Assembly (NCBI GenBank): GCA_038380795.1
Contig: CM076259.1
Span: 29,618,977 to 29,682,976, forward strand
DNA length: 64,000 bases
DNA from: Pyrocephalus nanus
Taxonomy: Eukaryota > Chordata > Aves > Passeriformes > Tyrannidae
Direction of reading: 5' to 3'
Under the pieces are notes generated by a model. That model saw nothing but the letters and a program-made list of their open reading frames with translations. It made no database searches and had not been told where the DNA came from. Of the stretch, positions 1 to 12,000 are shown piece by piece. Every line of letters begins with the position of its first letter. The stretch's first letter is position 1. The position numbers and the translations under genes are program-made.

Positions 1-3000
1 GGTAAGATCCCTCTTTTGGCTGCCTTGCCTCTTAGAAATTAGAAGGCTTCAGCTTCTCTTGTGTCTGAGCCATGGTAATGCTGCTGATGCAGGGTGGGAA
101 AGGTAGGAAAGAGGAAAAAGAAATGTGGAAAGAGGCAAACATGACAAGGAGAAAGGCAGAGAAAAGAGAATGAGGAAGCTGGGAAGCACAGAGAAGACTA
201 TTTCTTGGGAAAGGAGAGAGATAAAGAAGGGGAAGGGAGGAGGGGGAAGTTGGAGATTTTGGTAGGACAGGTGTCTCTGTTTCTTCTTCAAGCTCTTTGT
301 AGTCTCAGGTAGTTTGTTTATTTTTTTAACCTGACAGCCAGAGGAGGTGGCTTTTCTGCATGTCCTGATCCACAGCAGGGACAGTGTACTCTTTGAGGGT
401 CACAAGAAAGTTCTGGTCACGCCCCAGAAGAATGTAATTCTGATAGAGACAGACAAGAGCTTATACAAACCTGGACAAACAGGTAAGGCAAGAAGGTGGC
501 ATGTGGAAATGGGGATGGAAGGGTCAAGGTAGCAGCCACATCTGGATGGAAGATGTCACCAAGTGCAGCAAGTTAAGCTTGCTGGAGATGGAAGAAAGCA
601 GATCTCTATTATCAGGTGTTTCCAGTAACAGTTTGAGTCAAGATGTTCCCCTCCAAGATGTGCTACACCAATTCCCAGCCTGCTGCTCCTGGGTACTGTT
701 TCAGGGCAATACCTCTAGTGAGACCTGAAAGGAAAGCCAGGGCTCTCCAGGACACTGGACAACCTCTCATTTTTTAAAGACTGTTGTTAATATTTGAGTA
801 AAGTCTAGAGCAACAGTTCCAAGCTGTGGAATTACAGAGAGTTACTCCACAGTCTTCACAATATGCATGGACTGCAGACAGATCCCACTGCAGACAACCC
901 TACTGTTTAACTCAACATTGTAATCTTCCCAGGCGAAGGCAAGTGAGTTTCTACAGCCTGCAGCTGCATAGAAGCCTCCCAGACAAAGTCTTCCAGGGTG
1001 GGTTGTTTGTGAAAAGATCTAGATACCTCTGAGGTAAACAAGGAGACATGAATACTGGAGCGCATAAAAGGAGAAGCAGATTTGTGCAAGGACATGTTGC
1101 AGCCAGAATGCTTTAATATGCTTTTCTTTATATCTACAGTGAAATTTCGAATTGTGAACCTTGATGAGGACCTTAAGGTCATTGAAAATGAGGTGAGTAT
1201 CACCTTGTGCTTTTCTAGAAATAGGAGCTTCAGCATGAGACATATTGATAGGCTCATGAAAGAGACATCTCCTTTCATGAGTGTTAAACCATAAGAACAA
1301 ATTATCTTTGGAGGAAACCGCTCATCCACTGATCCCTTGGAGAAAGACTGCAGTGTGCACTGGCACAAAGGGTGGAGAAGACCTAGTATGGGGTCTGGAT
1401 GGGGCAGAATTTCCTGATCAAGGGCCCACATCAGGCAGAGTTATTTATACTGGTTCACAAGGATGGTGTTTTGCACTGGACAAAACTGAGTTTGTGTTTC
1501 TTTTGTTTTTACAGTATCCCCAGATATGGCTTCAGGTAAGAGACAAAGAACTGATGAAAGGGAGATGTCTGTCTTTCTACGGTGCCCTTTCACTCCTGGA
1601 CAGACTTATGCCGCAAATGTAACTTCATAATGTTATGGTTATGGTTGAGGTTCAGCTGAATGCTTTTGTACCTGGTCAGCCTGGGTTCTGTATTCAAACC
1701 AGTTTCTCTGTAAAGGTGAGGCAGGGCAGTAATGAACATTTGCTCAACAAGGATGAGCGCTCAATAGATGCAGCACGGCTGCTCCTCGTTTCCATGGTGT
1801 TATGATGTTACCACTTCCCAGTAGTTTACTGTTCTTGGCAGTCTTTGCAATTCATATGTTCATTAAAATGATACTGGAGGGAAGTGAAGGAGTCTCTCTT
1901 AGTTATCTGGAATCTATTCTACTGCGTCAAGGGTAAGCCCTTGTAGTGCCTTCTTATGCCTGGGTATGGCTCCCAGTGTGACTTGGTGGCTCTGCATGTC
2001 CTTTCCCAAATAGGATCCTGAACACAACCGTATTGCTGAGTGGCTGAATGTAAAGCCAAGTCATGGCATTGTGGATCTGTCCTTTCCCCTGGCCTCTGAA
2101 GCAGCCCTCGGGGAGTATACCATTTCAGTGCAACAAGACATGGCTCAGAAAACCTTCAGTGTTGAAGAATATGGTGAGACTTGGGCAATAGAAGTGAGGG
2201 AAAAGCAGTGTGGGCAGCTGAGCAGAGTGATGCAGCTGTGTTCACCAGACCTTTCACCCTGGGAGGGCAACAGACTGGGGACAAGGATGGGTCTGTGTGG
2301 CACATCTCATTTTGGGCTGGAGGCTCTGCAGCTGCATGGGGTAAAAAGGAGAGGCCATGAGCTGACAACTAGTTCTACCTACGTCTGGGCCCTGGGATGA
2401 GCACATTTTGCTACTCATTGTCACTCTTTTCTAGGCTAGGTTTACTACCCACACCAGTCAGATGCTGTAATAGGAAGTGCAATCATATCTTGGTCCCATT
2501 CAGTTGCAGTGGTAGGGACAAAACCCTGTGCCATTTAAAATGCTTATGGTTGACTGAGCTGGAGTAGAAAGCTGTCCCATGTACAATTGTAGCAGGAAAC
2601 ACTTGGTTGTGTGGCTGAAGAGGGTAACTCCTATTGCAGCATAGTGATGAATAACTGGGGGCATTTCTGTCTTTCCCCTCATCTGGACCACAGCTATAAC
2701 AGAACTTGAATTCAGTGTCCATACTCAATATTGGGGTTTATTTTCTATATTTTTATTTTCCTCTCTTCAATGCAGTGCTGAAAAAATTCGAAATAAAGAT
2801 TGAGCACCCTCCATTTATCACTACAGCAGATGAGGAATTTCATCTGAAGATCTGTGGCAAGTGAGTACCACAAAGCTCTCCACGTTCCACTTCCCCTGAT
2901 GAGCGTGGGAGATGTCCTGGGTCAATATTTCTGCTGAAGCAGTCTTCAGGTGAATGTTTTTCCCCTTTGACACAGGTATACCTATGGGAAGCCCGTTCAA

Positions 3001-6000
3001 GGGAACATAGATATTATCCTTATGACATTCTCCCAGGCCATGGAAGACAATATACCTGATTCTACTGATATGAAGAAGCAAAGCAGCTGGGTAGGTGAAC
3101 AAATATCAGAGTGGAAAGTATAACATGCTGGAAATGCATGTCCCCTTAACCTGCCTCGATGCACCTCTGATGGCCACCAACCTATTTAGTCTGGTGTCTT
3201 CCTATTTGCTAGATATTGATTCCTCTTCCTGTGACTCTGTTGCTTGAATTAATGCTCTAGCTGCTCATATCTGACTTGGTGCTTTAGGAGAAGGTGTAAA
3301 CTATGCGAAAAACTAAACTTGAGCTTGTTAGTGGTCTGGTCTCTGGACTGTGTCCATTTCTGGTTATGGTTTCTGCTCACCTGTATTCCTTAATATGTTT
3401 GTGGTTAAGCTCCATACTTGGTTTTTCCTGTGGGTTTCAGATGCAGCTCTTCTGCCTTGAAAGACAAAAGAAAATATTTCTAAATATCAGACCAGCCAGC
3501 AACAAGCCAGAATATAAAAGTATAACTGGATGTCTGCATCTTTTAAAATGCACTCCAGCTGGAATGCTGTACAGTCTTAGCTGTGCAAAACACCAGCTGA
3601 ATGCCAGCTCCACGTGGCATGCAAGAGGCCCTGAAAGGTTCTATGAAGCACTTATGAAGCATGATTAGAAACATAGGCGGTACTCAATCTCTGCCTTAAT
3701 TCTTGGCAAAGATCTTGCAATATTTAACTGGCAGGATGTCCTTATTTAATATGCGATATCACAGAGATGGTCATGACTGGAAAGCCACATAGTCAGGCGT
3801 TATTCATTAGGGCCAGATAGTTTCAGGGAGACCTTTAGATCATGTAATGACACAGGCTCTTTCAGCTGTGGGATTTGGGCTGAATCCAATCTCCTGATTA
3901 ACCTTTGTGTGATTTGCCCGAAGTACCTTTTTCTACTGCTTTTTTGATGACTGTTTAATCCAAACAGTTGTTGATTTTCTTTTCTGGCTGAGGTATCCAT
4001 GATGGGTTTCTGCAGTTAAGCTTTGTGAGCTTCCATCTGTTCCAAAAATATTTAGAAATACTTATTTGGGATTGCCTGCCATCTATGGAAGTGTTCATCT
4101 TCCTCCACACCATGCTCTTTCTCTCTGTTTTTCTCTCTCTCTGCAGACAAACAAGAATGGCTGTGCTACTTTTACAGTGAAGACAGAAGCTCTGGAAATA
4201 AATGAAGCTGACAGCTACATAATTGCAATAGGAAAAATGGTAGAAAATGGAACAGGTACTGGAGAATATGTGAAGTATTCTCTTCCTCGCAAGCAACTTC
4301 TTTGGGTTTGGCCTCTCTGTGGCAGTGAAATTCCTTTTGAAAAAAGTAACTTGAGGGTTCCCAAATCTTCTGTCATGGTAATGGTGTCTATTCTAGTATC
4401 TCTTCCATCTGTTATTACCAGGTTTCCTAATCTTCCCTGCCATTCATTTCTCTTAGCATGTGTGTAACTTTTTAGTAATTGCCTGGGAGAAGGTGTTCCT
4501 CAGCCAGTCCCACAGTGCTGGACTGTTTATAATTAAACAATCATCTGGTTTCCCTTTATCTTCAATAAACATAAATTAATCCTTATAAATAAATACTTAC
4601 AGGGTATGATTCATGTCATGAGGCAGAGAACCAAGAAAGGTTGAGGGAATCATATCCTAGAAGAATGTATTCTCTCCTGAATTTAGAGGTTGTAGATGTT
4701 TTAGGTAGTGTTGAAGTGCATTTTTGTCTTCTGCTTCCCTAAGAGCACTACTTAGGATTTAACAGATTTTTCATCTCTCCATACAGAAGCACGTTCTGGA
4801 GAATCAGTTTTTATTCCTGTTGCAACAGTAACGAAATCTATAGAGTTTATCAACCTCCATCCATTCTACAAACGTGGTTTACCATACACAGGGAAGGTAA
4901 CACAAACAGATCCCTTCTCTATTTAGAGTGCATCATAGATATAACCTTTTGTAGGTAAAAATCAACAATCTCCAGGAAAGTAAATGCTGCTCTGCTGGCA
5001 CCCAGCAGCTAGGAGTCAAGCCTCCTCTAGAAGCAATTTCTTCTTCCTATCCCAATCTACTATATTCCCTGGACTGGAATTTTGGGGCCAGCTGCAGTTT
5101 CTGGCGGCTTCCCCAGGAGTAGCTCCTGAAACTAGTCTGTATGTATGGGGGTGGTGTCAACAGGCACAACAGGCACCTTTCCCTTCGGACAAATGGTCAT
5201 AGTAACTTCACAGAATTCTCTAAACCTTGCATATCAGTTCCCTGGCATTCATTTCTGACCCAAGTATCCTCGGCAATGCTAGGGTGATACTGCTGTCCTG
5301 GGGCTAGAAAAACCTTCAACTGGGCCAGTTCTGCTGACCCCAGCATGAAGGACAAGGATCAGCAAGTTAAGCTGCTGAAGACAAGTGTCTTTCTGATCAT
5401 CAAGGATCCCACAGCACTGTCCAAGAAGCAGCTCAGGATCTGAGGAATTCATCTTAGATTCCCCAGTATAGGTATCTCATTTGCCTGTATTACCGTGTAT
5501 TTTTGTGCTGGTTCTGGCTGGGGTAGGATTAATTGTCTTCACAGTGGCTAGTATGGGGCTAGTTTTGGATCTGTGCTGAACACAGGGTTGATAATTTAGA
5601 GACGTTTTTGCTGTTGCTGAGCAGGCCTTACACAGAGCCAAGGCCTTTTCTGATTTTTGTACTACCACGCTGGCAAGGAAGTTGGAAGTGCATGGGAGGC
5701 TGGGAGGAGACACAGCTGGGAGAGGTGACCCAAACTGACCAAAGGGATATTCCAGACCATATGACATTATGCTCAGTATATAAACTGGGAGGAAGGAGGA
5801 AAGGAGGATGTTTGGAGTGGTAGTGTTTGTCCTCCCGAGTAACCCTTATGTGTGATGGGACCCTGCTCTCCTGGAGATGGCTGAACACCTGCCTGCTGCT
5901 GGGAAGCACTGAATGAATTCTTTGTTTTTCTTTTGCTTGTGTGCACAGCTTTTGCTTTCTCTATTAAGCTGTCTTTATCTCAACTAATGAGTTTTCCAGC

Positions 6001-9000
6001 TTTTACCCTTTCAATTCTCTCTCCCCGGTCATGCTGTTGAGGGAGGGAGTGAGCAGATGTGTGGGGCTTGGCTGCTGACTGAGGTTAAACCTTGACAATT
6101 TCCAGTACTGAAGAGCTGCAAATTGTTAGTTTTGTGTGTTTATTGGACTTCTATTTGGATCCTTCCAATATGCCTGAAAGCTAGAAGGGCTGAGGAAGCC
6201 CAGTGATAGAAGCAATTAATATTAAGCACTGGCAGTGCCTCAGAGTGTGGCACAACAGGGTATTAACTTCCTCCCCTTCTCTACAGATGTTCTGCTCCAG
6301 TGACAAGTCTCCCCTCAGAAATGAAACTGTTTACCTAAAAGTTGATGTCAACGATGAGGAGACACACCTGTCATTCCTCACAGATGACAAAGGGGAAGCT
6401 CACTTCTCACTGGATACTACCAGCTGGAACAGCACGCTGGTTGCACTGACGGTGAGCATCAGCCACTGAAAATCTTTTGTGGGGTTTAAGTCTGGTGTGG
6501 GATGTGTCCCCATGAAAAGATAAAGGAGAAAAAATCAGATTGTGGTCAAATCTACTAGACCTAATTTTTGCTAAGACTTTATAAGAGAAAGTCTTGGACT
6601 TTAAAATGATACTTAAACAAAATATCATTCTAAGAATAGAGAAATGTGGTCTGCCATCATCTCAGCTGATAACAGTGTTCCAGCAGGTGTACAAATTCCC
6701 TTGCATCACTTGATAATAATTGCCATCTCATGCCTTTGTGCTTGGAAGGGTACCTACAACCTTGAAAATCGTGATAACCAAGATTCTTCTGAAAGCTACA
6801 CAGAAGCTGAGGTTAGCTTACACTGGCTGAAACCTTTCTACTCTGAGAGCAACAGTTTCCTTGAGATCAAGGCCAAGAATGATGTGATGCCCTGTGATCA
6901 AGAGCAGGAAGTGCAAGTGGATTATATACTTGACCGGAATAAACTCAGATCTGAAGAAGACCACATTGATTTCTACTATTTGGTGAGCACAGAAGGCAAC
7001 TGATTCTCAGGGCAAGATTGTGCTTACTGATATTTTTCCCTTTTCACACAGCACAGAGATACTCAAATGAAAGGTTAACTACTCCAAGATCATTGTAAGT
7101 CAGTTTGTGAGTTCTGTTCTGGCCAAACCTCCACCTGCTTTTCAGTTCCCGAACTTGTTCCATGCCCCCCGCTTCTTTGCTTTGTTATCGGTGCCTTGAC
7201 CTAAGCTTGGGTGATAGATGCCTACCATCCAACCTGCTTTCTCTTAAGTTCACGTGGGTTGCAGTGGAGGACCAGCCTGGTTTCTGCCTAGCAGGTATGA
7301 CCCAGACATCCATCAATGTCTGTAGCAATATGTCTGTGAAATAAGAGGCAATCTCTGGGGCAGCCAACATGCCATGGCCTGTGTATTTATAGGAAAAGGC
7401 CGGAAAGACCCTTGTGCAGGGCCTTGATGCAGACCAGAGATATGTAATAATGTTGTGATGAAGTCCACTTCCAAGAGGCTGAGTCCAAAGCAAGAGTGTG
7501 ACTACAGCCTAGCTGAGAGCTTATGAGTATCTTGGTTACTGAACTGAACTAATTCATATGATCAAAAAGTACTGTATCCTAGTATTGCAAACGTCAGAGT
7601 TCACTGGGTCTTAAGAGCAGCTGCTCTTAACTTCAGAAATACCTCTGGCTTAACAAGCAGCCATTCCTTTTCATTGCCTAACCAATTTCTCTCAAGTCCT
7701 ACACAGCTATACCATCACTATCTCTGCTTCAGAGCTCTTGAAGTCATGACCTGCGAGAGCAACTTCTGTGGCAACATCTGTCAAACTCATTCTCTCTTCT
7801 CAGGTTCTTTTCACACACTCCTCATGTTCTCAGAATTCAGACTCTTGAATGGTGCTTCTCTTTGCTCTTCAGGTGATAGCAAAAGGCAAGATCCTTTTCA
7901 GCAGAGAGAAGAAGGTGCCAATTACCCAGCATGAGAGTGAGTAAAAGCATGTGAAGTGCCTCATAACACACCCCAGAAAACTGACCGCTCTCTAGTGACT
8001 ATATCTGCAGGTGTTATTCTTATCCACAGGTGGGAAATACTGAACTGAGTTCTTAGTGGTAGTTCACATCATTAGACCAACACAATCTCCTCTCAGTTCA
8101 GTGTCTTTCTAGCAACTGTCCTCCTCCTGTGTAATTGATCTAATATCCAATTTTATGACTTTATTGCTAGTTTGTACCTTGGAAGAAGATGTGAGTCAAA
8201 TAAATGGCTGGTATCCTGGGTTTATTGTTAATATGTGACAGCATCTGTGTGGGGTGTTGTTGTCTCCTCTTTTGATTCTTAATGTGTATCCTACCCCAAT
8301 GAGTTGATTGAACTGGATGTTTTCCCTCCCTTCCTTGCTGCTGTCTTGTGCAGATTTGCAGGGCTCCTTCTCATTGCCTCTGACTATTGGCAATGACTTC
8401 CTGCCTGACATCAAGCTCCTAGTGTATGCAGTCTTCTCGGATGGAGAGGTGGTGGCTGATGTGGAACAGTTTGAACTAGAAAAGTGCTTTAGACACAAGG
8501 TGAGTAGAAATCACACAAGGAGTATGACAGCATCTTTGGTGTGCTGTGGTCTGCTGTGGCTCCTGGTCCTGTTTTATCCTAACCCAAATGGTGTAAAGTG
8601 GATGTACGCAAAAACAGATGCCCAGTATTTTTGTCTGGGAAACAAAACAGGCAACCTTCTTCTTCCCTGAATTCCTAGTCCTGCTCTCCACAACACTGAC
8701 TGGCAAGCTTTGCTCCAGGAGTAAACCAGGCCCCATTGAACTCTATTTTCTTCTCCCATTCCTTATTACTGACTTGGGAACACAGTGTCCCCCATGTTTT
8801 CCCTAACACAGAAGAGAAGCCTGTCTGCTTAGCTCTCGGTGGTAGTTTTGGATCAGAGTGTGGTGGCTGTGTGGTGGTAGAGGAATTCTGGCTAGGGCTG
8901 TGTGCACTGCAGCCTGTTTAACCTTTCCAATGGATTTCTAGGTGGGCCTCTCTTAGCATGTCATCCCCCTTCCCTACCTTATTCCCTATCTTTCCCTCTG

Positions 9001-12000
9001 CTACCCAGACACATAAAAGTCACAGAGTCCTACTCGACAGTGCTAAGTCCCCAGACCCTATCTTCCTTTGCAGGTTTCACTGGAATTCTCACACAAGGAG
9101 GAAGTCCCAGGATCAGAAGTTGGACTGAACATCAAGGCTGCTCCAGGGTCCTTGTGCTCTGTCCGAGCTGTTGACAAAAGCGTCCTCCTGAAGAATAACT
9201 ATACCCTAACAGCAGACAGAGTGAGTGCAGCCAGCCATTACCAATCCCCTAAAGCCTGCCTGTCTTCTGTCTCCATGCAAGGGCAGGAGGAAGCCCATAG
9301 TACGTCCCAGGACATAGTTGCAATGCTAGGTGGCTGCCCTGCCATTCCCCCTCTTTTGGCCTCTTTTGAGCATTTATGTGATGATCATGTTCCTCATGTG
9401 TCATCCCTGCACTCTGGGTCTCTGCCTGAAGAGTGATGGATTCTACATGGCACTGCAGGGGTAGGCAGGGAAAACAACTTCAGAGAGATGCTGGTGCTTT
9501 CCACTTGTCTCTCTGCTCTTTTGTCTTCCACCAGTCAGTGAGGCTAAGCCTTTGAAATGGAGTTTTGGCCCTATAGAATCCTTCTGTCCCTCTGCCCCAA
9601 TCATTGCTGAATTGACATGTGACAGATCAAGCTGAGGACCTAAGCAGTTCTTTAAAAAACAGTAGATAGAGGCAGCACACAATGGCTGGTGAAAAGTGGT
9701 CAGGATTTTGTCAGCAGTCGAGTGCCTTCTGAGAATCTAGAAGGATTGGAGGAGCTTACCTTAAAGCAGCTGTGTGTTTCAGAGGAATGAATTAAAAACT
9801 TAGAGAAAAAATGCTTCAAAAAATGAAAATCCTAACATAATTCCACAATGTATACCAGAGGTAATAAAACAGGTATATGCCTCATGGGAAGTTGTAAGTT
9901 AAATGACAGCAGTCCAGACCGTTACAAAGAAGCCTCACCAAATCCAGGGGGAACATGCTGTACCTGTAAATAAGGCCCACAGTGTGATGTGGTGTTCCAT
10001 TTCATAGGAATGCTATTCTTGTGCAGAGTATTTGCATCATCTACTAACAGCTCTGTGAAGTAGTAATCTTTAAAAATGTAAGTCAGATGTGCCAATGCCT
10101 TGTGCTCAAACTGAATTGTGCATTTTTATCCAAATTTTGCACCCTCGAGTTGAAAGGCTTGAACTGCCTTGCAGACTAAAAGCTACTTGTCTACATCCAC
10201 TCCTTGGGTATATGTCCTTTAATATATATTATCCTATGTATATATGTCTCCACTCCTTTATATTATGCTCTTTAGTATGAGCTGGGCCAGTGTCAACTTC
10301 GTCAACTGCAAAGTTTTACAAAATGTAATAGAGAGCTCCAGTCCAAATATTTGACATGCACATATGTTTGTTGGCTGGCTCCTTTTGAAGACCTCTGTTT
10401 TTCCATTGCAGTTACATGATAAGGTCTTTGAAGACAGTTTCACAATTGGAGGACGAGGGTTCCCTTATCACTTGGAAGACTTTGAGGGATACCCTTGTCT
10501 GCCCCAGCAGCCCAGCCCCCACAGAAACGCTCGGATGGGTGCACCGTGGTACCAAAGTGAGGCTGATGTCTTTAATCTGTTTAAGGTGAGTGTCTATACT
10601 CTAAACTTTTCCTGAATGAGTGATTTCCAATATGCTATCCTGAATGCCTACAAAAATTTACTTTTTTGCAAACTTCAGCTGCCCCGACTATCATTGCTAC
10701 AAGTCATCTCTTGTTGCTTGTCAGTGTAGCCACACTCATTTGGGTACTATGGGAAAAGATGAGTAAGCGTAGTGCAAACCACCTGATTAGAGAAAGACAG
10801 CATAAAAATGAACAGATTTAGTTTAGCCTACTATAACTACAAAGGGGGAGTGGCAAGAACATAGCAGTAATACCTGAGCACCTCACTGTATTTTGACTGA
10901 TCACCGCTTGGCTACTATTTTATTTACAAACTACTTTACTCTGTGTTTCATTGAGTCTGTTCTTAGTTGTCCTGAAAGCAGTTTTAATAAAAAGAAGTCT
11001 TTCACAGTTTGCCTTTATAGCTAACTGTTGAAACAAACAACAAAAGAAACTAATCTGCTAATAATCATGATTGCCAGAAAAGTGTTGTCTGCTAATTGAA
11101 ATCCAAGAAGTGCTGCTTCTGATAGAACACTATTTAAAAAAACCCACAAAACAAACAAGTAGAAGCACCTCAAAACAGCAGAAAAGGGTAACAACATGCT
11201 GAAAACAACCCAACATGTAATCTGAGTTGCATGGGCTTCTCAGGCTGACAGAACTCTACCTTAAAAATACAGACCCTGATTCCCCTCCAAAGGCCTGTTG
11301 CTGTGCTGTCTTCTAGATGCTTACTCCTAGAGTATGTCTCATTGTTAGGGTTAGGCATATGTAGTACAGATCTAGTTGAAAGTTACTGGTATGAGAAGTA
11401 GTAACTGGTCCCTGTATTCCTCAGAAAGCTGGTTTCCATTCCTCATGCTGTGGTCAGAGTCTGAGCCTGTAAATCTATGGATATAAACAATCAGCATTTA
11501 AAAGTGTTTCAGCTGTCACCAGCCCCTGTATGATAGCTATGACCGTGAGATAGTTTCAACATTCCTAGTTTCCTTTTATTTATCGTTGATTTGCCCTCTT
11601 TTCTTATTTCCCAGAGACTGCGCATGAAAATAGTAACCAATACTAGAATCAAGAAACCAGTTTCCTGTGTGAGACCAGACTTTGAGACAAAGATACTCAA
11701 GATGAAAAATCATATTGTTGGTAAGGAACAGACATGTCCATCTCTTTGACTGAAGGGGCTCCCCTCTCCCAGTTCTGGCCAGCCTGCAGCTGAGACAGCT
11801 GACTTTCATCTTGCTGCCTTTCTTGTTTGTGTATAAGAGCAACAAAGCCTGTGTCCATTTCAATGGACCTGATTTATAAATCACAGATAAAAGCTCAAAT
11901 CTCCATGCTTTATTGGTGTCCCTGTGTTCAGTTTTTTTCATACAAAATGTAGTGTGCTCTTCACCAGCACTTTCACAGATCATTTAAGAATGTGATTCCA

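Noticed and set aside
907..1431. Minus-strand 174-codon open frame overlapping the left A2M-family exons
   Set aside because: It lies antisense to a real coding exon (1140-1192) and flanking introns and has no recognisable domain.
5477..5909. Open frames of 71-96 codons within the LTR
   Set aside because: They fall inside the solo LTR, which is non-coding. No gag, pol or env resemblance is present.
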